DNA of 64,000 bases from the NCBI RefSeq assembly GCF_001598355.1, contig NZ_BCYU01000004.1:1-64000 (forward strand), read 5' to 3'. How positions within the stretch are numbered: the first letter of the stretch is position 1; each line of letters starts with the position of its first letter. A model generated the notes under the pieces. It was not told where the DNA came from and searched no databases. It was given only the letters and a program-made list of their open reading frames with translations. Made by a program: the position numbers and the translations under genes. This DNA is from Sphingomonas asaccharolytica NBRC 15499 (GTDB taxonomy: Bacteria > Pseudomonadota > Alphaproteobacteria > Sphingomonadales > Sphingomonadaceae). Positions 24,690-34,663 of this stretch are shown here, piece after piece.

Positions 24690-25525
24690 CCGACGACCAC
24701 CGATCAGATGCCGGCGACGCCGGCGGGCCAGAAACCGACTTCGCCGACAAGATGGCCTATGGCGACTATCTGCGCCTCGACCTGATCCTCGGCGCGCAGC
24801 AGCCGCGCTCGGCGGCGCATGACGAAATGCTGTTCATCATCCAGCACCAGACGTCGGAGCTGTGGATGAAGCTCGCGGTGCACGAGCTCGAATCGGCGTG
24901 CGACGCGATCGCCAACGACCAGCTGCCGCATGCCTTCAAGATGCTCGCGCGCGTGTCGCGCATCCTCGAGCAGCTCAATAACGCCTGGGACGTGCTGCGC
25001 ACCCTGACGCCGAGCGAATATACCGAATTCCGCGGCGATCTCGGCCAGTCGTCGGGGTTTCAGTCGCACCAGTACCGCGCGATCGAATTCCTCTGCGGCA
25101 ATCGCAACGCCGCCATGCTCAAGCCGCACGCGCATCGTGCCGAGGTCATGGCAGAGCTGGAAGGCATCCTGGCGCGGCCGAGCCTGTATGACGAGGCGAT
25201 CCGTCTGCTCGCGCGCTCAGGCTTCGACGTAGGGTCGGAGCGCTCCGATCTCGGCGAGCAGCGCAGCGAAAGCGATAAGCTGCGCGCCGTCTGGGCCGAA
25301 ATCTATCGCGATCCCGACAGGCATTGGTCGCTTTACGAACTCGCCGAGAAACTGGTCGACCTGGAGGATTATTTCCGCCGCTGGCGGTTCAACCACGTCA
25401 CCACGGTCGAGCGCGTGATCGGCCTCAAGCGTGGCACCGGCGGGACGCTGGGCGTCGCCTATCTGCGCCGGATGCTCGAGGTCGAGCTGTTCCCCGAATT
25501 ATGGCACGTGCGGACCGAGCTTTAG
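24686..25525 (+). CDS. kynA: Tryptophan 2,3-dioxygenase
   Basis: Heme enzyme opening the indole ring of tryptophan to N-formylkynurenine. In the 279-residue product the family motif [13 protein letters not shown] contains the distal His. [17 protein letters not shown] follows, and the late F-N-H-V-T-T-V-E-R region carries the proximal heme His. The start is at ATG 24686, overlapping the kynU stop; no separate ribosome site is visible, as expected for a coupled gene. Confidence 0.94.
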   Translation: MTDDHRSDAGDAGGPETDFADKMAYGDYLRLDLILGAQQPRSAAHDEMLFIIQHQTSELWMKLAVHELESACDAIANDQLPHAFKMLARVSRILEQLNNAWDVLRTLTPSEYTEFRGDLGQSSGFQSHQYRAIEFLCGNRNAAMLKPHAHRAEVMAELEGILARPSLYDEAIRLLARSGFDVGSERSDLGEQRSESDKLRAVWAEIYRDPDRHWSLYELAEKLVDLEDYFRRWRFNHVTTVERVIGLKRGTGGTLGVAYLRRMLEVELFPELWHVRTEL

Positions 25526-25538
25526 CCGCTCGCGCGCT

Positions 25539-26987
25539 TCACGCGTCGGTCGACGCGGTCGTCCAGCCTAGGCGCGGAATCGTCACCGACCGCCGCCCCG
25601 ACAGATCGGTCCGCGTCACGATGACGTCGCGATCCTCCATATAGGCCAAGACACGGCGCGCGCGGCCGAGCGAGCTGGTGCCATAGATGCGCGCGATCTC
25701 CTCATCGCTCGGACAGGGCGCATTTTCGCGCGCGGCGCGGGCGATCAGCAGGAAGGCGCCGAGCATCTCGTCGGGCACCGCGGCGGCGGCGGTCATCGCC
25801 GGTGCCCATTGCTCGTCCTCGGGCTGGTAGATCCCCGCGCGCGCGGCGGCGAGCCGGCGCGCGAAGCTCGACGGATCGAGCGCGATGCGGCGCAGCCCAG
25901 CCATCCGGCAGCGCACCTGGAAATCCTGGAACAAGGCGGCGGCGGGACGCAGCGCGCTGTCCGGATCGGCGACGATGCCGTGCAGGGCGTCGGCCATCAC
26001 CGCATCGGCATCGACCGGATCAGCGTCCTCGGGTTCGGCCGCGGGCGTCGCCGCCAGCGCCTCGAGCAATTCGGCCGCCGGTGCCGGACGCGGCGGGGGA
26101 GGGGGTGCTAACGGAAGCGACATGGTTTCCTCGACCGGCGCCAGGATGAAGTCGCGCATGTCCTCGGCCGGGCTTTGGTCGGGGAGGGGCACCAGCTTGG
26201 GGCTCGAACTGCGCGCGCTGGTCTCGACCTCGCCGATCCGGATCGTCACCGGGCGGCGCGCGACCGCCGGGCCGAGCCCGAGGAAAGTTCCGCGCGGCAA
26301 GTCGCGGATCGCCTCGGCCTGGCGCCGCTCCATCCCGAGCAGATCGGCGGCGCGCGCCATGTCGATGTCGAGGAAGGTCCGCCCCATCAGGAAGTTGCTC
26401 GCCTCGGCGGCGACGTTCTTCGACAGTTTCGCCAAGCGTTGCGTGGCGATGATCCCGGCCAGCCCGCGCTTGCGTCCGCGCGACATCAAATTGGTCATCG
26501 CGCCGAGCGAGGCGCGACGGACGTCCTCGGCGACTTCAGCCCCGGCAGCCGGCGCGAAGATCTGCGCCTCGTCGATCACCACCAGCGCCGGGTACCAATA
26601 GTCGCGCGGGGCATCGAACAGCGCCGACAGGAAGGTCGCGGCACAGCGCATCTGCCCTTCCATCTCCAGCCCTTCGAGGCTGAGCACGACCGAGGTGCGA
26701 TGCTCGCGGCAGCGCGTGGCGAAGCGGGTGATCTCGGCCAGCGAATAATCGACCGCCTCGATCGCGACGTGACCATAAGGGCCGGCAAAAGTGACGAAGT
26801 CGCCCTCGGGGTCGACGATGACCTGCTGCACCTGCCGCGCGCTGCCTTCGAGCAGGCGGCGCAACAGATGCGACTTGCCCGATCCCGAATTGCCCTGGAC
26901 GAGCAAACGGGTGGCGAGAAGTTCTTCGAGATCGACGCATGCCGGCCGGCCGCTCGAATCGATCCCCATATCGATCTGGAACGTCAT
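25539..26987 (-). CDS. HerA-like (DUF87) ATPase
   Basis: The 482-residue P-loop ATPase is related to the HerA/FtsK DNA-translocase group. Walker A is G-N-S-G-S-G-K-S (residues 32-39) and Walker B is A-L-V-V-I-D-E-A-Q-I-F. An arginine-rich sensor region (S-R-G-R-K-R-G-L-A-G-I-I-A-T-Q-R) is typical of HerA. A Pro-rich linker (near 285-320) leads to a C-terminal winged-helix-like part. No NurA nuclease gene is adjacent. Starts at 26999 or 27014 are possible; M-T-F-Q-I-D-M-G at 26987 best matches the domain start. Confidence 0.82.
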   Translation of the reverse strand: MTFQIDMGIDSSGRPACVDLEELLATRLLVQGNSGSGKSHLLRRLLEGSARQVQQVIVDPEGDFVTFAGPYGHVAIEAVDYSLAEITRFATRCREHRTSVVLSLEGLEMEGQMRCAATFLSALFDAPRDYWYPALVVIDEAQIFAPAAGAEVAEDVRRASLGAMTNLMSRGRKRGLAGIIATQRLAKLSKNVAAEASNFLMGRTFLDIDMARAADLLGMERRQAEAIRDLPRGTFLGLGPAVARRPVTIRIGEVETSARSSSPKLVPLPDQSPAEDMRDFILAPVEETMSLPLAPPPPPRPAPAAELLEALAATPAAEPEDADPVDADAVMADALHGIVADPDSALRPAAALFQDFQVRCRMAGLRRIALDPSSFARRLAAARAGIYQPEDEQWAPAMTAAAAVPDEMLGAFLLIARAARENAPCPSDEEIARIYGTSSLGRARRVLAYMEDRDVIVTRTDLSGRRSVTIPRLGWTTASTDA

Positions 26988-27099
26988 TGCCCCGCGCATG
27001 GTGGCAACCGCCATCGAAGGGCAAGCCGTGGCGGCGAAAAAAGCTGCGGATTATCCGTCCGCTATGCCGGGCGGAGAGGCGACGCGCGTGTTGCCGCGA

Positions 27100-28509
27100 T
27101 CAATAGCCGGTGATCTCCGGCACGCAGGTATCTCCCCCGGTTGGGCAGTGTTGCCAGCCGCCGCCCATCGCCTGGAACAGCTGGACACGCGCGGTGAGTG
27201 CGTCGGAACGAAGCTGGATCAGCGACAGCTGGGCGCCGAGCAGTCCGCGCTGGGCATCGAGCTGTTCGAGATAGGGCGAATAGCCTTCGCGATAGCGGTT
27301 GGTCGCCAACCGTAATCCTTCCGCCAGCGCATCCTGCTGCGCGCGGGCAAGCCCCACTTGCTCGTCGAGCCGCTTGGCGCCGGCCAAAGCATCCTCGACC
27401 TCGCGAAACGCGGTCAGCGCGGCGCGGCGATAGCCGAACGCTGCCTGATCGCGCTGCGCGCCGGCCGCTTCGGCCTGCGCGGTCAGCCGGCCGCCCTCGA
27501 AAAGCGGGGCCAGGATGCTGCCGCCAACCGACCAGATCGTGATCGGGTCCTTGAGCAGGGTGGAAAAGGCGGCGCCGGCGGCGGCGCTGAGCCTGACTTG
27601 CGGCAGGAAGCGTTTGCGCGCGGCGGCGAGCGACTTGTCCGACGCGGCGAGCTGGAATTCGGCTTGCGCCACGTCGGGCCGCCGGCGCAGCAATTCCGAC
27701 GGCAGTCCGCCGGGAACAAGCGGTACGGCCAACCGGTCGAGCGGCAGGCCGCGGTCGATCGCTTGCGGCGTCTCCCCGGTCAACTGGCTGAGCGAATCCT
27801 CGGTCCGCGCGATGGCGAGCTCGATCTGCGGCACGATCTGCGCGGTGGCGTCATATTCGGCCAGCGCCTGCTGGAGCTCGAGCTTGGGCGAATAGCCGCG
27901 CCCGACCCGCGACCTCGCCAGCCGGAGCGATTCCGCCCGCGCCGTGACGGTGGCCTTCGCGACCTCCAGCCGAGCGTCGAGCCCGCGCAGGGAAATATAG
28001 CCGCTCGCCACTGCGGCGGCGACCGATAGCCGCACCGAATCGCGCGCCGCCTGGCCGGCGAACCAGGCGTCCCTGGCTGCTGCTTTCTGGTCGGCGAGCC
28101 GGCCGAACAGGTCGACTTCGTAAGCGGCCTGGACCTGGGGTTGCGCGGCATTCTGCACCGACGGCAGGCCGAACGCGTTGACCGAGCGCGACCGTGCGCC
28201 GCTGAGACTGGCATCGATCGTCGGCAGCAATTGCGCGCGCGCGAGCGCCAGATTGGCCTCCAGTTCGCGCACCCGCCCCATTGCGGCGCCGATATCGGTG
28301 TTGTTGGCCAGCGCCCTGTCGATCAGCGCGGTCATCGCCGGATCGCCGAACGACTGCCACCAGGCGCGGTCGATCGGTGCGACCGGTCCGGTATCGGTGC
28401 GCCAGGTTGGCGGCGGCGCCACCGGCGGCACCGCGGCGGTCCTCACCGGAGGGCCGGCACAGGAGGCGAGTGCTGTCGCCAACAGCAGTGCGGCGAGCCG
28501 CATGCTCAT
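27100..28509 (-). CDS. NodT-family outer-membrane efflux lipoprotein
   Basis: Outer-membrane channel of a tripartite efflux pump (TolC/OprM fold). The 469-residue product has a lipobox L-A-S-C at residues 14-17. Two repeated OEP domains follow, with R-A-W-W-Q-S-F-G-D-P near the start and A-L-T-A-F-R-E-V-E-D-A-L-A near the second repeat end. It ends the operon DHA2 transporter, HlyD adaptor, OMF. The ATG overlaps the stop of the adaptor gene. Confidence 0.9.
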   Translation of the reverse strand: MSMRLAALLLATALASCAGPPVRTAAVPPVAPPPTWRTDTGPVAPIDRAWWQSFGDPAMTALIDRALANNTDIGAAMGRVRELEANLALARAQLLPTIDASLSGARSRSVNAFGLPSVQNAAQPQVQAAYEVDLFGRLADQKAAARDAWFAGQAARDSVRLSVAAAVASGYISLRGLDARLEVAKATVTARAESLRLARSRVGRGYSPKLELQQALAEYDATAQIVPQIELAIARTEDSLSQLTGETPQAIDRGLPLDRLAVPLVPGGLPSELLRRRPDVAQAEFQLAASDKSLAAARKRFLPQVRLSAAAGAAFSTLLKDPITIWSVGGSILAPLFEGGRLTAQAEAAGAQRDQAAFGYRRAALTAFREVEDALAGAKRLDEQVGLARAQQDALAEGLRLATNRYREGYSPYLEQLDAQRGLLGAQLSLIQLRSDALTARVQLFQAMGGGWQHCPTGGDTCVPEITGY

Positions 28510-29702
28510 CGTTGCCGCCCGCCGCGCGTGTCGATGCTGACCTCGACCGACATGCCGGGCCTCAGCCGCGCCGCCGCGGCCTGTCCCGGGTCGATTGCGA
28601 TGCGCACTGCGATACGCTGCGCGACCTTGACGAAATTGCCGGTCGCGTTGTCGGGCTTGAGCACTGCGAATTCGGAGCCGGCGGCGGGCGACAGGCTTTC
28701 GATTCGGCCGTTGAGGAGCGCGCCACCCAACGCGTCGACCTTGAACGTGGCGCGCTGACCGACCGCCATGTCACGCGTCTGCGTTTCCTTATAATTGGCC
28801 ACAACCCAAACATTGCGCGGCACGATCGACAGCAATTGTGTGCCGGCGGTGACATAGGCGCCATCGCGCACGCCGATCTCCGACAATTGTCCATCGACGG
28901 GCGCGCGAATGATCGTGTTGTCGAGGTCGATCTGCGCCAGGCGAAGCTGTGCCTTGGCCGATTCGACCGCGGCCTCCAGCCCGGCGCGTCCGACGACGAC
29001 GGTGCGGACGTCCTGCGTGCCGATCGCGCGGCTGGCCTGGGCCTGACGCACGCCGGCCTGGGCGGCGAGCAAGGCGGCGCGGGTCTGGTCGAATTCGCGC
29101 GCCGAGATCGATCCGTCGGCGACCAGCGCCCGGGCGCGGCGCATATCGGCCTGCGCCTTGACCGATTGCGCCTGAGCATTGGCGATGCCGGCATTCTGCG
29201 CCTCGGTCGCGACTTCGCGCGAGCGCTGCGCTTGCGCCGAATTGGCCAGCGACGCTTGCTGCGCCGCCACATTGGCCTCGGCCTGCGCCACGCGGGCGCG
29301 ATAGATGCGGTCGTCGATCGTCGCCATTACCTGGCCCGCTTTGACCTCGGCGAAGTCCTGGACGGTGACATGGGTGACATAGCCGCTGACTTGCGGACTG
29401 ATGATCGTGACGCGGCCGCGGACATAGGCATTGTCGGTCTTTTCCGACCATCCGGCGAACGGCGGCAACCGCCATGAATAGAGGATCGTCAGGATCGCGC
29501 AGAGTGCGAGCACGATGATCGCCGCCACGGTCGCGCGCGATTTGGCCGGCGGACGCCAGTTCGATGGCGGCGCGTCGATCTGGGGATCGGGCGTCGGCTC
29601 GGGGGGCGATGGTGGGGGCGGTGCCGACTCTGGCACCGCAGGTATCGGTGCCGGTGCTTGCGGCCCGGTTTCAGGCGTGTCCGCTGTCGGCTGATCGCTC
29701 AT
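28506..29702 (-). CDS. HlyD/EmrA-family membrane fusion protein
   Basis: Periplasmic adaptor linking the DHA2 transporter to the outer-membrane factor. The 398-residue product has a long Pro-rich cytoplasmic N-terminus (1-55), one membrane helix (about 58-78) and the EmrA-type T-D-N-A-Y-V-R-G motif. A coiled-coil hairpin (about 130-240) and a C-terminal beta barrel with R-A-P-V-D-G-Q-L follow. The start at 29702 is one base from the transporter stop, so the genes are co-transcribed. The unusually long Pro-rich tail may be a local extension. Confidence 0.9.
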   Translation of the reverse strand: MSDQPTADTPETGPQAPAPIPAVPESAPPPPSPPEPTPDPQIDAPPSNWRPPAKSRATVAAIIVLALCAILTILYSWRLPPFAGWSEKTDNAYVRGRVTIISPQVSGYVTHVTVQDFAEVKAGQVMATIDDRIYRARVAQAEANVAAQQASLANSAQAQRSREVATEAQNAGIANAQAQSVKAQADMRRARALVADGSISAREFDQTRAALLAAQAGVRQAQASRAIGTQDVRTVVVGRAGLEAAVESAKAQLRLAQIDLDNTIIRAPVDGQLSEIGVRDGAYVTAGTQLLSIVPRNVWVVANYKETQTRDMAVGQRATFKVDALGGALLNGRIESLSPAAGSEFAVLKPDNATGNFVKVAQRIAVRIAIDPGQAAAARLRPGMSVEVSIDTRGGRQR

Positions 29703-29703
29703 T

Positions 29704-31368
29704 TCATTGCCCCTTTTGAGCCTGAGCCTGAGCCTGCATCCGCTGCTGGAGCAACACAACCGGTGATGCCTCGCCGCGGCGGCGGATCGACCAACGGATC
29801 AGGAACCCCCACAGCGCCATCAGGATGGCAAGCACCCCGACCAGCAGGAAAACGTCGTTGAACGCCAGGATATTGGCTTCCCGCGAGACCTGCTGACTCA
29901 GCAGTGCCGCGCCCTGAGCGCTGCGCAACGTCGGATCGCCGACTACGCCGGCGATCGCCCCGCCGCCCGCGCGCAGCCGTGCCGCGACCAGGGGATCGGT
30001 CGCCACGATGCGCTGGACCAGTTCGTGCGAATGGAATTTCTCGCGCATCACCTGGAACGTGCCGAGCAAGGTGCTGCCGAGCAATCCGCCGACGCTCTGG
30101 CTCAAGCCGAACAGCACGACGAAACTGACGAAATTGCGGCCGCCGGCGAGCAAGGTCCGCGCGATGCCGATGACCATCGCCTGGGCCAGGAACAGCAAAG
30201 AAGCGAAGCCGATCAGCGCCTGGCTGACATAAAAGCTGCTCGGCCGGGTCAGATTGGTGGCGTCGGCATCCATGAAGGCGCCGATCACGATCAGGATCAC
30301 CGCGACGCTGATCGGCAGTGCGACATCGCTCGGCCGGAAGGTCAGCACCGCGGTGGCAAGCCCGGCGATCGAGGCGAGCACGATGATCCAGTTCAAGGTG
30401 ACCATCTGGTCGTTGATCAGTCCCAGCACATTGAGCAGGCCGACCGATCCGAAAGCTTGTTCGGACAACAGGATACGCACGGACGCGGCGACCACCATCA
30501 GCCGCACGATCTCTCGGCTGCCCAGCCAGTGCGTGTTGATCAGTGGGTTGGCGCGATTGTGCTCGACGATCACCGCGGCGGCGATCAGCGCGATGCTGGC
30601 GGCGAGCGCCCAGCCGATCCAGGGCTGGTCGGTCCACCATTCGATCCGCCCTTCCGACAAAACGGCGATCAGCAGCCACAGCCCCGGCGCAAGCAGCCCG
30701 AAGGTCAGAAAATCGGCCGGCTCGAAAACTTTCTCGCGTTCGCTCGGCGGCAGGGGCTGGCTCATCACTGCCGCCAATGTCGCCAGCGCCAGCCCCAATT
30801 CCAGCCAGTAGAGATTGTGCCAATCGCCCCATTCGAGCAGGTGCGGCGACAGGATTCGCGCGATCGGCGTCGCCAATTGCGGGATGCAGATTCCGATCAT
30901 CACCCCGGCGAGCCGCTTGGCTGCCGGCAGCGACTGGAAGAAATAGAGGATGGTCAAGGTCGACAGGCCGCTCGCCGCGATGCCGCTCATCGCACGCACC
31001 GCGACCGAGCTCCAGAAATCGTGGACGAACAGATGCATCAGCGTCGTCGCGGCATAAGTGACGAGCGAATAGCGGATGAACGGCTGCAGCCCGAATTGCT
31101 GGCGGTATTTGACCAGTAACAGATTGGCGGTGACGTTGGTCATGAAATAGGCGCCGGTCAGCCAGGCGCTTTCATTGGTGTAGAGGTCGAGTGTCCCTTG
31201 CGCGAAATTGAGGTTCACCGTGACCAGCGCATTGCCCAGTCCGCCGGTGATGCCGATCAGGCAGCCGATCAGGAAATAGAGCAGCCTGCGGTTCGTCGGA
31301 TGATCGGGATTGGCCGGCGACCCGGGCAGCGTCGGCCTTTCGTGCGGCTTGAAGACATAGTCCGTCAC
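29704..31368 (-). CDS. DHA2-family MFS multidrug transporter (EmrB-like)
   Basis: The 554-residue inner-membrane proton antiporter has about 14 hydrophobic segments and the N-terminal start L-I-G-C-L-I-G-I-T-G-G-L-G-N-A-L-V. The region E-S-A-W-L-T-G-A-Y-F-M-T-N resembles motif D1 of DHA2 members. It is the first gene of the three-gene efflux operon and probably exports toxic hydrophobic compounds; the substrate is not deducible. No local regulator gene is seen. Confidence 0.88.
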   Translation of the reverse strand: MTDYVFKPHERPTLPGSPANPDHPTNRRLLYFLIGCLIGITGGLGNALVTVNLNFAQGTLDLYTNESAWLTGAYFMTNVTANLLLVKYRQQFGLQPFIRYSLVTYAATTLMHLFVHDFWSSVAVRAMSGIAASGLSTLTILYFFQSLPAAKRLAGVMIGICIPQLATPIARILSPHLLEWGDWHNLYWLELGLALATLAAVMSQPLPPSEREKVFEPADFLTFGLLAPGLWLLIAVLSEGRIEWWTDQPWIGWALAASIALIAAAVIVEHNRANPLINTHWLGSREIVRLMVVAASVRILLSEQAFGSVGLLNVLGLINDQMVTLNWIIVLASIAGLATAVLTFRPSDVALPISVAVILIVIGAFMDADATNLTRPSSFYVSQALIGFASLLFLAQAMVIGIARTLLAGGRNFVSFVVLFGLSQSVGGLLGSTLLGTFQVMREKFHSHELVQRIVATDPLVAARLRAGGGAIAGVVGDPTLRSAQGAALLSQQVSREANILAFNDVFLLVGVLAILMALWGFLIRWSIRRRGEASPVVLLQQRMQAQAQAQKGQ

Positions 31369-31494
31369 GCGTCTGCCCCTGGCATCCCGGACACCTACCG
31401 CCGGCCGCTCAGCGTTACCAGCTTTCGCTCAATTGGCCAGTATTGTACCGCCCGCAAAAGGCGCCGGCGCGCGCCTTCGCTGGCGACGCGCCGT

Positions 31495-31803
31495 CTATGT
31501 TCGGCTCGTCACGATGACCGCCACGACCAAACACGCCAGCACAGCGACGATCGTTTCCGAAACCGAATGGCTATTCCACTGCCAAATTTCGACGCCAGCA
31601 TAGCCCGGCATATTGACGCGGCGGCCGTGGCCGAACTGCTCGATCCACTGATATTCGCGCTGCGTGATCTCGCGCATAATGCAGACGGCGGCGCCGGCGA
31701 AGCACCCGATCCAGATCGAGGCCCGGGCAGGCGCGCCGAGCAAATGGCCGATTCCCCAGCATATCAGCTGGACGCCTATCGCGATCGGGACATGAGCGAA
31801 CAT
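31495..31803 (-). CDS. Small membrane protein of unknown function
   Basis: The 102-residue product has three hydrophobic stretches (about residues 3-22, 27-45 and 82-100). They surround a charged loop with M-R-E-I-T-Q-R-E-Y-Q-W-I-E. Similar loops occur in uncharacterised alphaproteobacterial membrane proteins, from memory. It is read towards the efflux operon but separated by about 125 bp. No function is assigned. Confidence 0.5.
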   Translation of the reverse strand: MFAHVPIAIGVQLICWGIGHLLGAPARASIWIGCFAGAAVCIMREITQREYQWIEQFGHGRRVNMPGYAGVEIWQWNSHSVSETIVAVLACLVVAVIVTSRT

Positions 31804-31838
31804 GAGGATTGAACGCTGCCTGCGGTACCGCGTTCCGC

Positions 31839-32711
31839 CTACGATGCTTCCTCGAGGCGGCCTTCCTTCACCACCGCATCGATCGCGAGCAGCCGTTGCA
31901 GCAGCGGTTCCAGCCGATCGAGCGGCCAGCTATTGGGTCCGTCGGACAGCGCCCGATCAGGATCGGGATGCGTTTCCATGAACAGTCCGGCTATTCCAGC
32001 AGCTACCGCCGCGCGAGCCAGGACGGGGACGAATTCGCGCTGACCGCCCGAGCGGTCGCCTTGCCCGCCGGGCAATTGTACCGAATGAGTGGCATCGAAC
32101 ACCACTGGGCATTCGGTACCGCGCATGATCGCGAGGCTGCGCATGTCGGACACGAGGTTGTTGTACCCGAAGCTCGCGCCGCGCTCGCACACCAGGAAAT
32201 TGTCGGTCGGAACGCCGGCAGCCTCCGCGGCCAAGCGCGCCTTGGTGACGACGTGAGCCATGTCCCCCGGCGCGAGAAACTGCCCCTTCTTGATGTTGAC
32301 TGGCTTGCCCGACGCAGCGACAGCCGCGATGAAATCGGTTTGACGCGCAAGGAAAGCGGGCGTTTGCAGCACATCGGCGACTTGGGCGACGGCTTTCACC
32401 TGGTCCTCCGAATGAACGTCAGTCAGGACGGGGAGGCCGGTTTCGGCGCGGACCTTCTCCAGAATGCGCAGCCCTTCGTCGATGCCAGGGCCGCGAAACG
32501 AGGCCCCTGAGCTGCGATTGGCCTTGTCGAACGAGCTTTTGTAAACCAGCAGCACCCCGAGCCGCTTAGCTATGGCACCGAGTCGCGTGGCTGTATCCAG
32601 CGCGAAAGCCTCACTTTCGATGACGCAAGGCCCGGCAATGAAAAAAAGCCGCCGATTTGAACCAATTTCTTGACCGCAAAGCTGCATTTTTGCCCTTAAG
32701 TTGCTTGCCAC
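31839..32711 (-). CDS. kdsA: 3-deoxy-8-phosphooctulonate synthase (KdsA)
   Basis: Condenses arabinose-5-phosphate and phosphoenolpyruvate to Kdo-8-phosphate. The 290-residue TIM-barrel product has [22 protein letters not shown] and F-D-A-T-H-S-V-Q, all KdsA hallmarks, and M-E-T-H-P-D-P at the end. The start may be 32711 or M-Q-L-C-G at 32687. It is divergent from kdsD, giving two arms of the Kdo supply module of the capsule locus. Confidence 0.94.
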   Translation of the reverse strand: MASNLRAKMQLCGQEIGSNRRLFFIAGPCVIESEAFALDTATRLGAIAKRLGVLLVYKSSFDKANRSSGASFRGPGIDEGLRILEKVRAETGLPVLTDVHSEDQVKAVAQVADVLQTPAFLARQTDFIAAVAASGKPVNIKKGQFLAPGDMAHVVTKARLAAEAAGVPTDNFLVCERGASFGYNNLVSDMRSLAIMRGTECPVVFDATHSVQLPGGQGDRSGGQREFVPVLARAAVAAGIAGLFMETHPDPDRALSDGPNSWPLDRLEPLLQRLLAIDAVVKEGRLEEAS

Positions 32712-32844
32712 GCGATACGCCGGTCGCTTAAGGCGACGAGTGCCCGTTTTGCGATGCCCTGCGCTTCATAATCGCTGGAAGTCAATGCGATAGCGGACTA
32801 GAGCGTGCCGACCTGGTTGTCGATGTATGGCATTAAGGAATTTT

Positions 32845-33840
32845 ATGCAGGCCCCCGCTGCGAATTTCATGGCCGAAGCAGGCCTCCATTCCGCTCTTCG
32901 CACTACCCAAATCGAGATTGAGGCACTTGAGGCTCTCGCTCAGGCACTACGAGTTCCGCCGTTGCGCACGGGCTTCGTCGATGCGGTGGCGATGATCGCT
33001 GATATGTCGGGTCGCCTGGTCGTGACCGGCATGGGGAAAAGCGGGCTGGTGGGCCGTAAGGTCGCCGCTACGATGCGCTCGACCGGTACCCCCGCGCTCT
33101 TCATGCATTCCAGCGAAGCGAGCCACGGCGATCTCGGCATGATCGGCGGGGACGACATCGTGCTGGCGCTGAGCTGGTCGGGCGAAACGGCCGAGCTCGG
33201 CGACGTCATTACCTATTGCCGCCGTTTCGGCGTGAAGCTCATTGTCGCGACCGCGTTCGCGGACAGCACCGCCGGACGTGCCGCCGACATATGTCTTGTC
33301 GTACCGGAGATTAGAGAGGCGTGCCCCAATGAGTTGGCACCGACATCGTCGACCACGGTTCAGGCGGTGCTCGGCGATGCACTGGCTGTGGCGCTGATCG
33401 AACGCCGCGGCTTCAGCAGATCGGATTTCCTGACATTCCATCCCGGCGGCAGCCTGGGCGCGCGCCTGACGACGGTCGCACAGTTGATGGCGCGCGACGA
33501 CGATGTTCCGAAGGTGCGGATCGGTGCCACGCTGGTCGACGCGACGATCGAGATGAGCCGAAAACGCCATGGCTGCACCGCCGTGGTCGATGATGATGGT
33601 TGCCTTATCGGCGCCTTTACCGACGGCGATCTTCGGCGCAGCTTCACGGCCAACCATCTCGGCGACGATATCCGCGATCACATGACCGTGACGCCGATCT
33701 CGGTGTCCCCCGATACGCTGACATCGGATGCCCTGCGTATCCTCAACGAGAATGCCGTTTCGGCGCTTTTCGTGTGCAAGGACGAGCGACTGGTCGGCGT
33801 GATCCACCTCCACGACATCCTTCGTGCCGGCGTTGCCTGA
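32845..33840 (+). CDS. kdsD: D-arabinose-5-phosphate isomerase (KpsF/KdsD)
   Basis: Isomerises ribulose-5-phosphate to arabinose-5-phosphate, the first step to Kdo. The 331-residue product has an N-terminal SIS domain (V-T-G-M-G-K-S-G-L-V-G-R-K and H-G-D-L-G-M) and two C-terminal CBS domains (about 210-330). ATG 32845 has AAGGA five bases upstream and is preferred over 32827. It overlaps kdsB. Because it lies in the capsule locus, the KpsF paralogue role is likely. Confidence 0.93.
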   Translation: MQAPAANFMAEAGLHSALRTTQIEIEALEALAQALRVPPLRTGFVDAVAMIADMSGRLVVTGMGKSGLVGRKVAATMRSTGTPALFMHSSEASHGDLGMIGGDDIVLALSWSGETAELGDVITYCRRFGVKLIVATAFADSTAGRAADICLVVPEIREACPNELAPTSSTTVQAVLGDALAVALIERRGFSRSDFLTFHPGGSLGARLTTVAQLMARDDDVPKVRIGATLVDATIEMSRKRHGCTAVVDDDGCLIGAFTDGDLRRSFTANHLGDDIRDHMTVTPISVSPDTLTSDALRILNENAVSALFVCKDERLVGVIHLHDILRAGVA

Positions 33841-34663
33841 GGACGAGCGGCCCGCGCTGATTGTTGTTCCGGCTCGCTTCGCGTCCCAACGCTTGCCCGG
33901 CAAGCCGTTGATCCCAATCGCCGGCCGCACGCTGTTGGAGCGAGTCGTCGCCGTCGCGCGCGAAGGAGCACGGCGGGTCGGCAATGCAGATGTCGTCGTC
34001 GCAACCGACGATGCGCGTATCCTCGATCATGCCCGGAGCCTTGGATGTGACGCGATCGTCACCGACGCCGCGATCAGCTCGGGGTCGGGCCGGGCCTGGG
34101 CGGTCGCCCGCGACCGCGAGATTGCGCCGTCCGTGGTGCTCAACCTGCAGGGCGATGCGCCCTTCGTGCAGCCGGCGACGATCGCTGCGCTGATCGCGGC
34201 GCTGCGTGGTTCGACCTTAAGCGTCGCGACACCGATCGTTCGCCTGTCGTGGGAGGCGCTCGATACATTGCGACGGCATAAGCATACCTCGCCGTTCAGC
34301 GGGACGACCTGCGTGCGGCGTGCGGACCATCGTGCATTGTGGTTTTCCAAAGCGGTGATCCCCGCAATTCGCGGCGAAGCGCAGCTGCGGCAGGAGGGTC
34401 CGCTGTCGCCGGTTTTCCGGCATCTCGGCCTATATGCCTATCGTCTCGAGGCGCTCGGGCGTTTCGAGGCGATGGCTCCGACGCCTTACGAAATTCTCGA
34501 AGGACTGGAGCAATTGCGTTTCCTCGAATCAGGCGAGGATATCCTCACGGTGGAAGTCGCGGCGCTTCCTCATGCCATGTCGGGGATCGACACCCCGGCC
34601 GACGTTGCGATGGCCGAGCGCCTCATCGCCGATCATGGCGAGCCGCATTTGTCATGGATCTGA
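33824..34663 (+). CDS. kdsB: CMP-Kdo synthetase (3-deoxy-manno-octulosonate cytidylyltransferase)
   Basis: Activates Kdo with CTP for transfer by KpsS/KpsC. In the 279-residue product the nucleotide-binding start I-V-V-P-A-R-F-A-S-Q-R-L-P-G-K-P-L is canonical. The usual Q-G-D-E-P motif reads L-Q-G-D-A-P here, so the acidic Glu is replaced. The middle segment (S-G-T-T-C-V-R-R) also departs from the common pattern. It begins at GTG 33824, inside kdsD, and its end overlaps the phosphatase gene. It could be a variant acting on a modified Kdo. Confidence 0.85.
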   Translation: MPALPEDERPALIVVPARFASQRLPGKPLIPIAGRTLLERVVAVAREGARRVGNADVVVATDDARILDHARSLGCDAIVTDAAISSGSGRAWAVARDREIAPSVVLNLQGDAPFVQPATIAALIAALRGSTLSVATPIVRLSWEALDTLRRHKHTSPFSGTTCVRRADHRALWFSKAVIPAIRGEAQLRQEGPLSPVFRHLGLYAYRLEALGRFEAMAPTPYEILEGLEQLRFLESGEDILTVEVAALPHAMSGIDTPADVAMAERLIADHGEPHLSWI

